A DNA stretch of 64,000 bases from Rhodococcoides fascians NBRC 12155 = LMG 3623 (lineage in GTDB: Bacteria; Actinomycetota; Actinomycetes; Mycobacteriales; Mycobacteriaceae), in the NCBI RefSeq assembly GCF_001894785.1, contig NZ_BCWW01000020.1:1-64000 (forward strand), given 5' to 3'. The position numbers were made by a program, and so were the translations under genes. Position 1 is the first letter of the stretch; each line of letters begins with the position of its first letter. Below, one piece after another: positions 51,989 to 61,361 of the stretch. Below the pieces are notes generated by a model. The model was not told where the DNA came from. It was given only the letters and a program-made list of their open reading frames with translations, and ran no database searches.

Positions 51989-53641
51989 GTGACTCCCGCC
52001 GATCTTGCCGAATTGCTTCACGCGACCGCCGCCAAGGTGCTTGCCGACCGCGGCCTGGACGCATCCGTTCTCCCTGCGAAGCTCACGGTCGAGCGTCCCC
52101 GCAATCCCGAGCACGGTGACTACGCCACCAACGTGGCGCTGCAGGTGGCGAAGAAGGCCGGAGCCAATCCCCGTGATTTCGCCGGCTGGCTCGCCGAGGC
52201 GCTCGCGGCCGACGCCGCGATCACCAGTGCCGACGTCGCAGGCCCCGGCTTTCTGAACATCAGGCTGGCTGCCGCAGCGCAGGGCGAGATCGTTGCCCGC
52301 GTGCTGACCGCCGGTGCCGAGTTCGGCAACGGATCCTCGATGGCAGGCAAGAAGGTCAACCTCGAGTTCGTCTCGGCCAACCCCACCGGACCGGTGCACC
52401 TCGGTGGAACCCGATGGGCTGCCGTCGGCGATGCCCTCGGACGCATCCTGACCGCGCACGGAGCCGAGGTCACTCGCGAGTACTACTTCAACGATCACGG
52501 CGCTCAGATCGATCGCTTCAGCCGGTCGCTCATCGCCGCGGCCAAGGGAGAGCCGGCACCGGAGAACGGCTATGCGGGCGAGTACATCGCCGAGATCGCA
52601 CAGCAGGTGCTGGCGAAGGAGCCCGAAGCGCTGGCGCTGGCACCCGAGGCGCAGGACGAGATCTTCCGGTCGATCGGTACCCAGCTGATGTTCGACCGCA
52701 TCAAGGCCAACCTGCACGAATTCGGTGTCGATTTCGACGTCTACTTCCACGAGAACTCACTCTTCGAGTCCGGTGCCGTCGAAAAATCGGTCGACTACCT
52801 CAAGGGCTCGGGGAGCCTGTACGAGGAAGACGGTGCATGGTGGCTTCGGTCCACCGAGTACGGCGACGACAAGGATCGCGTCGTCATCAAGAGCGACGGT
52901 AATGCTGCCTACATTGCAGGCGACATCGCGTACTTCCAGAACAAGCGGCAGCGCGGTTTCGACCTGTGCATCTACATGCTCGGGGCAGACCACCACGGTT
53001 ACATCGGTCGACTCAAGGCCGCCGCCGCTGCATTCGGCGACGACCCCGAGACCGTCGAGGTACTGATCGGGCAGATGGTCAACCTCGTTCGCGACGGCGT
53101 CGCGGTGAAGATGAGCAAGCGTGCAGGCACCGTCATCACGCTCGACGATCTGGTCGAAGCCATCGGCGTCGACGCGTCGCGCTACGTCATGGTCCGGTCG
53201 TCCGTCGACTCGAGCATCGACATCGACCTCGCCCTGTGGGCCAGCGCCAGCAACGAGAACCCGGTGTACTACGTCCAGTACGCCCACGCCCGGTTGTCAT
53301 CGCTCGCGCGCAATGCCGCCGAACTGGGGATCTCGGGCGACGATCCCGATCTGAGCCTGCTGACGCACGAGCAGGAGGGCGAGTTGATCAGGACGATCGG
53401 CGAGTACCCGCGGGTGGTGGCCAGTGCCGCCGAACTACGCGAACCACACCGGATCGCCCGCTACCTCGAAGAACTGGCGGGGGCCTACCACCGGTTCTAC
53501 GGCGCGTGTCGAGTACTTCCCCAAGGAGACGAGGAGCCCGGACCTGTGAACACCGCACGACTGGCATTGGGCAACGCAACCCGGCAAGTTCTGGCCAACG
53601 GCCTCGAACTGCTCGGTGTCAGCGCACCGGAGCGCATGTGA
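51989..53641 (+). CDS. argS: Arginyl-tRNA synthetase
   Basis: This 550-residue class-I synthetase attaches arginine to tRNA-Arg. It has the N-terminal Arg_tRNA_synt_N region (RPRNPEHGDYATNVALQVAK, about 34-53), the HIGH-equivalent NPTGPVHLGGTRWAAVGDALGR (about 132-153), a KMSKR-like VKMSKRAGTVITLDDL (about 373-388) and the C-terminal DALR anticodon domain. Start GTG 51989 (MTPADLAELLH). lysA follows with a 4-base overlap, as in other actinomycetes. A tRNA-Arg gene lies 2 kb away. Confidence 0.96.
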   Translation: MTPADLAELLHATAAKVLADRGLDASVLPAKLTVERPRNPEHGDYATNVALQVAKKAGANPRDFAGWLAEALAADAAITSADVAGPGFLNIRLAAAAQGEIVARVLTAGAEFGNGSSMAGKKVNLEFVSANPTGPVHLGGTRWAAVGDALGRILTAHGAEVTREYYFNDHGAQIDRFSRSLIAAAKGEPAPENGYAGEYIAEIAQQVLAKEPEALALAPEAQDEIFRSIGTQLMFDRIKANLHEFGVDFDVYFHENSLFESGAVEKSVDYLKGSGSLYEEDGAWWLRSTEYGDDKDRVVIKSDGNAAYIAGDIAYFQNKRQRGFDLCIYMLGADHHGYIGRLKAAAAAFGDDPETVEVLIGQMVNLVRDGVAVKMSKRAGTVITLDDLVEAIGVDASRYVMVRSSVDSSIDIDLALWASASNENPVYYVQYAHARLSSLARNAAELGISGDDPDLSLLTHEQEGELIRTIGEYPRVVASAAELREPHRIARYLEELAGAYHRFYGACRVLPQGDEEPGPVNTARLALGNATRQVLANGLELLGVSAPERM

Positions 53642-55059
53642 GCGCACATCCGGCAGGGCCCAAGCACGCCGATGCCCCAGCCAAGCAGTCGATGTCCGAG
53701 CGTCCGAGCGCCGCGTCGGACATGACGACGCTTCCCGAACAGGTGTGGCCACGCAACGCGGCACGCGGCGACGACGGCACGGTTCTACTCGCTGGGGTGT
53801 CGGTCACCGACCTCGCGGCGCAGTACGGCACCCCACTGTTCGTCGTGGACGAGGACGACTTCCGCGCACGCTGCCGCGAGATGGCCGCTGCGTTCGGGGC
53901 ACCCGAACGAGTTCACTACGCCTCCAAGGCATTTCTGTGTGGAGAGATCGCTCGTTGGGTGGCCGACGAGGGTCTCTCGCTCGACATCTGCTCGGGCGGT
54001 GAGCTGGCCATCGCCCTGGCTGCCGGATTCCCGGCGGATCGAATTGCGATGCACGGCAACAACAAATCCGTGGCAGAACTCGAGGCCGGAGTGAGCGCCG
54101 GAGTCGAGCACGTCGTTCTCGACTCCAATATCGAGATCGACCGTCTCGACGCCGTGGCCGGTTCGGCCGGTGTGGTGCAGGACGTGCTGATTCGTATCAC
54201 CGTCGGCGTCGAGGCACACACGCACGAGTTCATCGCGACCGCTCACGAGGATCAGAAGTTCGGCTTCTCGCTCGCCGACGGCTCGGCGATCGAAGCCGTC
54301 CGGCGGGTGTTCGCCGCAGACAACCTTCGTCTCGTGGGGCTGCACAGTCACATCGGCTCGCAGATCTTCGAGGTCGACGGTTTCGAGCTGGCTGCGCACA
54401 AGGTCATCGGGCTGCTGCGCGACATCGTCGCCGAGTTCGGCGTGGACAAGACCTCGCAGATCTCGACGCTCGATCTCGGTGGCGGCATGGGTATTTCGTA
54501 CGTACCGAGTGACGATCCGCCGCCCGTCGACCAATTGGCGGCCAAGCTGGCGAGCATCGTCGAGACGGAGTCGGCCGCGGCCGGTTTGCCGGTTCCGACC
54601 ATTGCCGTCGAGCCGGGTCGAGCCATCGCCGGTCCGGGCACCGTGACGCTCTACGAGGTGGGCACCGTCAAGGACGTCACCGTCGACAACGCCACCCGCA
54701 GGCGGTACATCAGTGTCGACGGCGGTATGAGCGACAACATTCGTACGTCGCTGTATCAGGCCGAGTACGACTGCCGCTTGGTCTCGCGTACCAGCGACGC
54801 CGACGCCGTGATGGCTCGCGTGGTCGGAAAGCACTGTGAGAGCGGCGATATCGTTATCAAGAACACGTGGATGCCGGCCGACGTCGGGCCCGGTGATCTG
54901 CTCGCCGTCGCAGCCACCGGTGCTTACTGCTACTCCATGTCCAGCCGCTACAACCTGCTGACGCGGCCCGCTGTGGTCGCGGTCAAGGACGGGCGTTCGC
55001 GCCTGATCCTGCGGCGGGAAACCATCGAAGATCTGCTCAGCTTGGAGGTTCAGCCATGA
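53638..55059 (+). CDS. lysA: Diaminopimelate decarboxylase
   Basis: This 473-residue PLP enzyme makes lysine from meso-diaminopimelate. PLP Lys97 is in VHYASKAFLCGEI, and GLHSHIGSQIFEVDGF (about 232-247), LDLGGGMGISYVP (about 280-292), EPGRAIAGPG (about 323-332) and the Cys/Glu pair in GKHCESGDI (about 401-409) follow in order. The first ~30 residues are a variable tail. GTG 53638 overlaps argS stop by 4 bases; homoserine dehydrogenase overlaps its end by 4. Lysine and DAP peptidoglycan fit a mycolic-acid actinomycete. Confidence 0.96.
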   Translation: MSAHPAGPKHADAPAKQSMSERPSAASDMTTLPEQVWPRNAARGDDGTVLLAGVSVTDLAAQYGTPLFVVDEDDFRARCREMAAAFGAPERVHYASKAFLCGEIARWVADEGLSLDICSGGELAIALAAGFPADRIAMHGNNKSVAELEAGVSAGVEHVVLDSNIEIDRLDAVAGSAGVVQDVLIRITVGVEAHTHEFIATAHEDQKFGFSLADGSAIEAVRRVFAADNLRLVGLHSHIGSQIFEVDGFELAAHKVIGLLRDIVAEFGVDKTSQISTLDLGGGMGISYVPSDDPPPVDQLAAKLASIVETESAAAGLPVPTIAVEPGRAIAGPGTVTLYEVGTVKDVTVDNATRRRYISVDGGMSDNIRTSLYQAEYDCRLVSRTSDADAVMARVVGKHCESGDIVIKNTWMPADVGPGDLLAVAATGAYCYSMSSRYNLLTRPAVVAVKDGRSRLILRRETIEDLLSLEVQP

Positions 55060-56357
55060 CATCGAAGCCGATAGGCGTCGCCGTACTCGGACTCGGAAAC
55101 GTCGGTAGCGAGGTCGTCCGGATCCTCACCGAGAATGCAGCGGACTTCGAGGCCAGAATCGGTGCGCCACTGGAGATTCGGGGAATCGCGGTACGTCGGA
55201 TCGACGGCGATCGAGGAGTACCGGCCGAGCTGCTCACCGACGACCCGGCCGAATTGGTCGGTCGCGACGACGTCGACATCGTCGTCGAGGTGCTCGGCGG
55301 TATCGACATCCCACGCAAGCTGGTGTTGTCGGCGCTCGAGAACGGCAAGTCCGTCATCACTGCGAACAAGGCCCTGCTCGCCGAATACACCGGGGAGTTG
55401 GCCGACGCGGCCGAAAAGTCGCGCGCCGATCTGTATTTCGAGGCAGCTGTCGCCGGAGCCATTCCGGTGGTGCGGCCGTTGATGCAGTCGTTGGCAGGCG
55501 ACCGCGTGAACAAGGTCGCGGGCATCGTCAACGGCACCACCAACTTCATCCTCTCGGCCATGGACGAGACCGGTGCCGATTACGCCGAAACCCTCGCCGA
55601 GGCAGGGCGATTGGGATACGCCGAGGCCGATCCGACCGCCGATGTCGAGGGCTACGACGCCGCGTCCAAGGCGGCCATCCTCGCCTCGATCGCGTTCCAC
55701 ACTCGGGTCACGGCCGGCGACGTCTACCGCGAGGGCATCAGCAAGATCACTGCAGACGACCTCGAGACCGCGAAGTCTCTCGACTGCACCATCAAGTTGC
55801 TGGCGATCTGCGAGCGCATCACCACGCCCAAGGGCAAGGAGCGCATCTCGGCCCGGGTCTACCCGGCACTCGTTCCGCTCGATCACCCGTTGGCATCGGT
55901 GAACGGCGCATTCAACGCCGTCGTCGTCGAGGCCGAGGCCGCAGGCCGGTTGATGTTCTACGGCCAGGGTGCGGGCGGCGCGCCGACGGCATCCGCTGTG
56001 CTCGGCGACCTGGTGATGGCCGCGCGCAACAAGTTCTACGGAGGCCGCGGCCCACTCGAGTCCAAGTACGCCAAGCTCAAGGTGGCCCCGATGGGTGACA
56101 TCCTCACCCGGTACTACGTCAGCATGCAGGTGGCCGACAAGCCCGGCGTTCTCGCTACCGTAGCCGCCGAATTCTCTAAGCGCGACGTCAGCATCTCCAC
56201 CGTGCGCCAGCACGGCGCGGGTGACGGGGCCAGGCTCGTCGTGGTCACGCACCTCGCGGCCGATTCCGCACTGTCCGACACCGTTGCATCCCTCGAGCAG
56301 TTGGACGTGGTCGTCCACGTCGCCAGCGTTCTCAGATTGGAAGGCACCACAGTATGA
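55056..56357 (+). CDS. hom: Homoserine dehydrogenase
   Basis: This 433-residue enzyme reduces aspartate semialdehyde to homoserine. It has an NAD(P) loop VAVLGLGNVGSEVVRIL (about 8-24), substrate block AAVAGAIPVVRPL (about 128-140) with NGTTNFIL (about 155-162) and the catalytic Lys in GYDAASKAAILA (about 207). A C-terminal ACT domain (about 350-430) begins YYVSMQVADKPGVLATVA and probably gives threonine feedback. ATG overlaps lysA by 4 bases and thrC starts within its end, so lysA-hom-thrC-thrB form one unit. Confidence 0.96.
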   Translation: MTSKPIGVAVLGLGNVGSEVVRILTENAADFEARIGAPLEIRGIAVRRIDGDRGVPAELLTDDPAELVGRDDVDIVVEVLGGIDIPRKLVLSALENGKSVITANKALLAEYTGELADAAEKSRADLYFEAAVAGAIPVVRPLMQSLAGDRVNKVAGIVNGTTNFILSAMDETGADYAETLAEAGRLGYAEADPTADVEGYDAASKAAILASIAFHTRVTAGDVYREGISKITADDLETAKSLDCTIKLLAICERITTPKGKERISARVYPALVPLDHPLASVNGAFNAVVVEAEAAGRLMFYGQGAGGAPTASAVLGDLVMAARNKFYGGRGPLESKYAKLKVAPMGDILTRYYVSMQVADKPGVLATVAAEFSKRDVSISTVRQHGAGDGARLVVVTHLAADSALSDTVASLEQLDVVVHVASVLRLEGTTV

Positions 56358-57421
56358 GCGTCCACACCCCCTGGCCCGGTCTGATCGAGGCGTACCGGTC
56401 GCGTCTGGCGATCGGTCCCGACTGGAAGACCGTCACCCTGCGCGAGGGCGGCACCCCGCTGCTGCCCGCCGGGCACCTGTCCGAATTGACCGGCTGCACA
56501 GTGCACCTGAAGGTCGAGGGACTCAACCCCACCGGTTCGTTCAAGGACCGCGGCATGACCATGGCCGTCACCGACGCGCTCGCCCGTGGGCAAGAAGCAG
56601 TGCTGTGCGCGTCCACCGGCAACACCTCGGCGTCCGCTGCGGCCTACGCGGCCAAGGCCGGCATGTCCTGTGCCGTACTGGTTCCGCAGGGCAAGATCGC
56701 GATGGGCAAGCTGGCTCAGGCAGTCATGCACGGCGCGAAGATCATTCAGGTCCAGGGCAACTTCGACGACTGCCTCGAACTGGCGCGCAAGACCACGGCT
56801 GAGTTCCCGACGATCGGTCTGGTCAACTCCGTCAACCCCGTGCGTATCGAGGGGCAGAAGACCGCAGCGTTCGAGATCTGCGACGCCCTCGGCGACGCAC
56901 CCGACATCCATGCTCTACCGGTCGGCAACGCGGGCAACATCACCGCGTACTGGCGCGGGTACTCCGAGTACTTCCGCGACGGCCTCACCACCCGCAAGCC
57001 GCGCATGCTCGGCGTGCAGGCCGCGGGTGCCGCTCCTCTGGTTCACGGTGCGCCCGTGAAGGACCCGGAAACGATCGCGACCGCAATCCGGATCGGTTCA
57101 CCCGCATCCTGGAACGGTGCCGTCAATGCCAAGGAAGAATCGAACGGAGCATTCCGGGCCGCGACCGACGAGGAGATCCTCGAGGCGTACCGGTTGATCG
57201 CGAAGACCGAGGGCGTGTTCGTCGAACCGGCCTCCGCGGCCAGCGTCGCCGGCCTGTTGGCGGCTCGAAAGGAAGGCTGGCTGGAGCCGGGCCTGACCGT
57301 TGTCTGCACGGTGACCGGCAACGGTCTCAAAGATCCCGACACCGCACTGTCGGGAATGCCTGTCGTGGAACCGATTTCGGTCGATCCCGTCGCTGTTGCG
57401 GCTGCGCTCGAGCTGGCCTGA
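56354..57421 (+). CDS. thrC: Threonine synthase
   Basis: This 355-residue PLP enzyme converts homoserine phosphate to threonine. PLP Lys64 is in PTGSFKDRGMTMAVTDA, with the phosphate loop ASTGNTSASAAAYAAKAG (about 82-99) and the glycine-rich ALPVGNAGNITAYW (about 187-200). Length matches the short actinobacterial form. ATG overlaps hom's stop by 4 bases. Next gene thrB follows after 19 bases. Confidence 0.96.
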   Translation: MSVHTPWPGLIEAYRSRLAIGPDWKTVTLREGGTPLLPAGHLSELTGCTVHLKVEGLNPTGSFKDRGMTMAVTDALARGQEAVLCASTGNTSASAAAYAAKAGMSCAVLVPQGKIAMGKLAQAVMHGAKIIQVQGNFDDCLELARKTTAEFPTIGLVNSVNPVRIEGQKTAAFEICDALGDAPDIHALPVGNAGNITAYWRGYSEYFRDGLTTRKPRMLGVQAAGAAPLVHGAPVKDPETIATAIRIGSPASWNGAVNAKEESNGAFRAATDEEILEAYRLIAKTEGVFVEPASAASVAGLLAARKEGWLEPGLTVVCTVTGNGLKDPDTALSGMPVVEPISVDPVAVAAALELA

Positions 57422-57440
57422 GTTGACGGAATCTCCGGCA

Positions 57441-58373
57441 ATGACGAAGACGCTTCCCATCGGGCTCACGGTGACCGCGCGTGTGCCGGCCTCCAGTGCC
57501 AACATAGGCCCCGGATTCGACAGTCTGGGAATGGCTTTGGGCTTGTACGACGAGATCGAGGTCACGACCACGGCGTCCGGCCTGTCGATCCACGTCGACG
57601 GTGAGGGTTCGGCGGACGTTCCGTGGGGACCGACGCACCTCGTCGTGCGGGCCATCGAACGGGGTCTGGAAGCGGCCGGAGTATGGGCAGATGGACTGAA
57701 TGTCCACTGCCGCAACGTCATTCCGCATTCGAGAGGTCTCGGATCCTCGGCCTCGGCCGTGGTCGGCGGGCTCGCCGCGGCCAATGCACTTGCGTCGAAG
57801 GTGGACCCCGCGCTGTCGTTGTCGGACAGTCAGTTGGTGCAGTTGTCGTCCGAGTTCGAGGGGCACCCCGACAACGCGTCGGCGAGTTGCCTCGGCGGTG
57901 CCGTCGTGTCGTGGAGCGAACCGCCCAATGCCAGTGTGACGGCACGCAAGTACGCCGCCGTGCGCCTGGACGTACATCCCAGCATCAAGGTCGTCGTGCT
58001 CGTGCCGTCCGAGCGCTCCTCGACCTCGCACACACGGGGATTGCTGCCGGAGTTGGTGCCGCACCGCGACGCCGCCTTCAACGTCAGTCGCAGTGCGCTC
58101 GCCGTCGTCGCATTGACCGAGCGTCCGGATCTGCTGATGGCTGCCACCGAGGATCTACTGCATCAGGGCCAGCGGGCACAGGCGCTGCCCGACACCACCC
58201 GGTGGATCGCGACGTTGCGCGCCCGCTCGATCGCCGCGGTGGTGTCGGGAGCAGGCCCTACCGTCATGGCCCTGTGCACCGAAGAATTCCCGGCCGATCT
58301 GCGCGACGCTGCGCTGGCCGAGGGATGGCGAGTTCTCGACCTCGAGGTGGCCGACGGAGTCACGGTCGCATGA
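57441..58373 (+). CDS. thrB: Homoserine kinase
   Basis: This 310-residue GHMP kinase phosphorylates homoserine. It has VPASSANIGPGFDSLGMALGLYD (about 14-36), the ATP loop VIPHSRGLGSSASAVVGGLAAA (about 92-113) and C-terminal VSGAGPTVMALC (about 268-279). Start ATG 57441. Last gene of the threonine branch, 310 bases before rho, which has its own leader. Confidence 0.95.
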   Translation: MTKTLPIGLTVTARVPASSANIGPGFDSLGMALGLYDEIEVTTTASGLSIHVDGEGSADVPWGPTHLVVRAIERGLEAAGVWADGLNVHCRNVIPHSRGLGSSASAVVGGLAAANALASKVDPALSLSDSQLVQLSSEFEGHPDNASASCLGGAVVSWSEPPNASVTARKYAAVRLDVHPSIKVVVLVPSERSSTSHTRGLLPELVPHRDAAFNVSRSALAVVALTERPDLLMAATEDLLHQGQRAQALPDTTRWIATLRARSIAAVVSGAGPTVMALCTEEFPADLRDAALAEGWRVLDLEVADGVTVA

Positions 58374-58683
58374 CCGACACCGAATAGGGTTCTTGCCGAG
58401 CGAGGACAACGACGCTATGGTGAACCCTGTCCGTACATCGTGCGCTTCAGACGCCGGTTTCGTCAGGGCAATCAGGTCACTGTATTCGGGGGAGTTCAGA
58501 ACGTCCGAGTGATGTGACGCTCCTGGCTCGGTCCTTCCCGTAGTTCGCTGCGGTCTCGGACCGATGGTGTCGTCGGCGGAGTGCGTCGAACATGAACGGC
58601 AATATCCGAGTTCGGCAGAAAGCCGAGCTGCGGAACGAACCCTCGGCTGCGCATCGAGCGAGCGAGGGAAGGAAAGGACCTCC
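58374..58683 (+). promoter_or_regulatory. rho 5' leader region
   Basis: 310 bases with no convincing gene separate thrB from rho. Near its end a 7-bp hairpin (AGCCGAG / CTCGGCT, 58621-58648) lies 36 bases before the rho GTG and its AAGGAAAGGA ribosome binding site. Rho is commonly autoregulated by premature termination in such leaders, so this region likely contains its promoter and an attenuator. That is inference. Confidence 0.45.
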
Positions 58684-60831
58684 GTGACCGATACGGAACT
58701 CATCTCTGCGCCCGAAACGTCACGCCGTCGCGCCGGCCTGTCCGGAATGGTTCTCACCGAGCTACGCAGCCTCGCTGGCGAACTCGGCATCAAGAGCATC
58801 TCCGGCATGCGCAAGGGCGATCTGATCGCGGCCATCACCGAGCGTCAATCGGGCACCGCGCCGGCCAAGTCCGCTGCGCCGAAGTCCGATGCGCCGAAGA
58901 ACGATGCACCGAAGGCCGACGCTCCCAAGGCTCGACGCGCTGCTGCGTCGGCACCGGTTGCCGACGAACGACCCGCAGTCGACACTGCTCCCGAGCCTGC
59001 GACGGCTGCCGACACGTCGGACGCAGCACCCGAGGCCGGACGTCGCACCCGGGGCCGCCGCGCCGCGGGTCGCCGCGCAGGTGCGCCCGACCAGTTGCCA
59101 CTGGACGGCAGCGGCGACACGGCCGCATCGGCCCCCGCTACCGCGGAGTCGACCGCTGCAGCGGAGACCACCGACAAGCAGGACGATTCCGGCGAGAACG
59201 CCGCAGCGGAGCGCCCACGTCGTAGCCGCGGCGAGCGCAACCGCCAGGACGGTGCCGAGCGCGAACCGCGTGACACCGACAACGGCAACCGCAACCAGAA
59301 CGACCGCAACCAGGGCGACCGCAACCAGGGCGATCGCAACCAGGGGGACCGGGACGGCGGCAATCGCGACAATGCGGGTCGCAACCAGGGCGACCGGGAC
59401 AACTCGAACCGCGACTCCAACCGTGAGAACGGCAACCGCAATCAGAACGACCGCGGCGGACGCAATCGCAATCAAGGCGACGGCCGCAACGAAAACCGAA
59501 ACGACAATCGCAACGAGGACCGCAACAACGGCCCGCGCGACAACCGTGACAACAACCAGGACGACGACGGCGAAGGCCGTGGTCGCAGGGGTCGACGGTT
59601 CCGTGAGCGTCGTCGTGGACGCGACCGCGGCGAGGGCAACGAGGGCGGCGGCGGTCGCGAGCGCGACACCGAGATCCGCGAGGACGATGTTCTCCAGCCG
59701 GTAGCCGGCATTCTCGACGTTCTCGACAACTACGCGTTCGTTCGGACCTCGGGTTACCTGGCCGGACCGAACGACGTCTACGTGTCGATGAACCTGGTGC
59801 GCAAGAACGGCCTTCGCCGCGGCGACGCCGTCACCGGTGCCGTTCGGGTGGCACGTGAGGGTGAGCAGTCGGGTCAGCGTCAGAAGTTCAACCCGCTGGT
59901 GCGTCTGGATACCGTCAACGGGGGAGAGGTCGAGGCCGCGCGCAAGCGTCCGGAGTTCGGCAAGCTCACCCCGCTGTACCCCAACCAGCGGCTGCGCCTC
60001 GAGACCCAGCAGAACATCCTGACCACGCGCATCATCGACCTGGTGATGCCCATCGGTAAGGGTCAGCGCGCGTTGATCGTCAGCCCCCCGAAGGCCGGTA
60101 AGACGAGCGTTCTGCAGGCCATCGCCAACGCGATCGCCATCAACAACCCCGAGTGCTACCTGATGGTCATCCTCGTCGACGAGCGTCCCGAGGAAGTGAC
60201 CGACATGCAGCGCTCGGTCAAGGGCGAGGTCATCGCCTCGACCTTCGACCGTCCGCCGGGTGACCACACGGCAGTCGCCGAGCTGGCGATCGAGCGTGCC
60301 AAGCGTCTGGTCGAGGCCGGCCAGGACGTGGTTGTCCTGCTCGACTCGATCACCCGTCTGGGCCGCGCGTACAACAACAGCTCGCCGGCGTCGGGCCGCA
60401 TTCTCTCCGGTGGTGTCGACTCGACCGCGCTGTACCCGCCCAAGCGATTCCTCGGCGCGGCACGAAACATCGAGCACGGTGGATCGCTGACGATCATCGC
60501 CACGGCCATGGTCGAGACCGGATCCACCGGCGACACCGTGATCTTCGAGGAGTTCAAGGGCACCGGTAACGCCGAGCTCAAGCTCGATCGCAAGATCGCC
60601 GAGCGTCGGGTGTTCCCCGCGGTGGACATCAACCCGTCCAGCACCCGTCACGACGAGCTTCTTCTCGCTCCGGACGAGGCGGCCGTGGTGCACAAGCTGC
60701 GTCGCGTGTTGTCCGGTCTCGATTCGCATCAGGCCATCGACCTGCTGGTCGATCGCCTGAAGAAGAGCAAGAACAACCTCGAATTCCTGATGGAAGTTTC
60801 GAAGACCGCTCCCGGCGGCATCAACGATTGA
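58684..60831 (+). CDS. rho: Transcription termination factor Rho with long N-terminal insertion
   Basis: This 715-residue hexameric RNA translocase ends transcription. A Rho_N helical domain (about 18-58) is followed by a ~270-residue insertion rich in Ala/Asp then Asn/Arg/Asp/Gly (about 60-330) with tandem NQGDR units (about 208-222). The RNA-binding cold-shock domain starts near 335 (ILDVLDNYAFVRTSGYLAG). Walker A SPPKAGKTSVL (about 466-476), Walker B VVLLDSITRLGRAYN (about 550-564) and the R-loop follow. GTG start at 58684. Length is well above the 419-residue E. coli form because of the insertion. Confidence 0.96.
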   Translation: MTDTELISAPETSRRRAGLSGMVLTELRSLAGELGIKSISGMRKGDLIAAITERQSGTAPAKSAAPKSDAPKNDAPKADAPKARRAAASAPVADERPAVDTAPEPATAADTSDAAPEAGRRTRGRRAAGRRAGAPDQLPLDGSGDTAASAPATAESTAAAETTDKQDDSGENAAAERPRRSRGERNRQDGAEREPRDTDNGNRNQNDRNQGDRNQGDRNQGDRDGGNRDNAGRNQGDRDNSNRDSNRENGNRNQNDRGGRNRNQGDGRNENRNDNRNEDRNNGPRDNRDNNQDDDGEGRGRRGRRFRERRRGRDRGEGNEGGGGRERDTEIREDDVLQPVAGILDVLDNYAFVRTSGYLAGPNDVYVSMNLVRKNGLRRGDAVTGAVRVAREGEQSGQRQKFNPLVRLDTVNGGEVEAARKRPEFGKLTPLYPNQRLRLETQQNILTTRIIDLVMPIGKGQRALIVSPPKAGKTSVLQAIANAIAINNPECYLMVILVDERPEEVTDMQRSVKGEVIASTFDRPPGDHTAVAELAIERAKRLVEAGQDVVVLLDSITRLGRAYNNSSPASGRILSGGVDSTALYPPKRFLGAARNIEHGGSLTIIATAMVETGSTGDTVIFEEFKGTGNAELKLDRKIAERRVFPAVDINPSSTRHDELLLAPDEAAVVHKLRRVLSGLDSHQAIDLLVDRLKKSKNNLEFLMEVSKTAPGGIND
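59291..59350 (+). repeat. Tandem 15-bp units coding the Rho insertion
   Basis: Four adjacent 15-bp units of the type GCAACCAGGGCGACC encode R-N-Q-(N/G)-D repeats in the disordered part of Rho. They are in frame, so unit gain or loss keeps the gene open. Confidence 0.8.
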
Positions 60832-60836
60832 TCCCG

Positions 60837-60866
60837 TGTTCCCCGGGTCGGAGGGTCCGGGGAACA
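60837..60866. terminator. Hairpin after rho
   Basis: TGTTCCCCGG and CCGGGGAACA form a perfect 10-bp stem with a 10-base loop, 6 bases after the rho stop. There is no U-tract. Probable rho terminator. Confidence 0.65.
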
Positions 60867-60918
60867 AGAGGGCAGGTGCCCGCGTTGTAAGCATCTGTCG
60901 GCACAGAAGTACCGACGA

Positions 60919-60949
60919 TTAGCAGGGCAGATACACGCTCTGGCATAAT
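60919..60949 (+). promoter_or_regulatory. Possible promoter of rpmE
   Basis: CATAAT (60944-60949) resembles a -10 box and TTAGCA (60919-60924) lies 19 bases before it. They sit 83 bases ahead of the L31 ATG. Weak -35 and long spacing make this tentative. Confidence 0.3.
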
Positions 60950-61031
60950 CAGCGGCCGAGTCCGGTTCCGGTTCACGTCTTCGATCAGCGAAGGCGACCC
61001 GGCGACCATTACAAAGAACGGTAAGGACACC

Positions 61032-61265
61032 ATGAAGGCAGGAATTCACCCCGACTACACACTGACGACAGTCGTCTGTGGTTGCGGCAATACTTTCGAG
61101 ACCCGAAGCACCACCGACAAAGAGCGCATCAGCGTCGAGGTCTGCTCGCAGTGCCACCCCTTCTACACCGGCAAGCAGAAGATTCTCGACACCGGCGGTC
61201 GCGTCGCTCGCTTCGAGGCTCGCTACGGCAAGCGCGCCGGCAAGAAGGCCGACGCAGACAGCTAG
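61032..61265 (+). CDS. rpmE: 50S ribosomal protein L31 (zinc-type)
   Basis: This 77-residue zinc-ribbon ribosomal protein has ligands Cys16 and Cys18 (VVCGCGN) and Cys38 and Cys41 (VCSQCHPF), marking the Zn-containing C+ form. It begins MKAGIHPDYTLT, diagnostic of L31. Zinc-free paralogues replace this type under zinc limitation in actinobacteria, but none is here. A strong terminator follows. Confidence 0.97.
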   Translation: MKAGIHPDYTLTTVVCGCGNTFETRSTTDKERISVEVCSQCHPFYTGKQKILDTGGRVARFEARYGKRAGKKADADS

Positions 61266-61272
61266 CTGTTTC

Positions 61273-61317
61273 GCCGACGCCCGTCCTGTGAACTACAGGG
61301 CGGGCGTCGGCTTTTTT
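61273..61317 (+). terminator. Intrinsic terminator after rpmE
   Basis: A 17-bp stem (GCCGACGCCCGTCCTGT / ACAGGGCGGGCGTCGGC with one G-U pair) with a 5-base loop is followed by six T residues. This is the strongest classical Rho-independent terminator in the window, 8 bases after the L31 stop. Confidence 0.93.
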
Positions 61318-61361
61318 GTGTCCACACCCGGTTTCACCCGTTCGGAGAGTGAGTCGTCACC

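Noticed and set aside
58762..60894. 710-codon leftward open frame opposite rho
   Set aside because: It is a mirror of the highly repetitive rho insertion. The rightward frame contains all Rho motifs.
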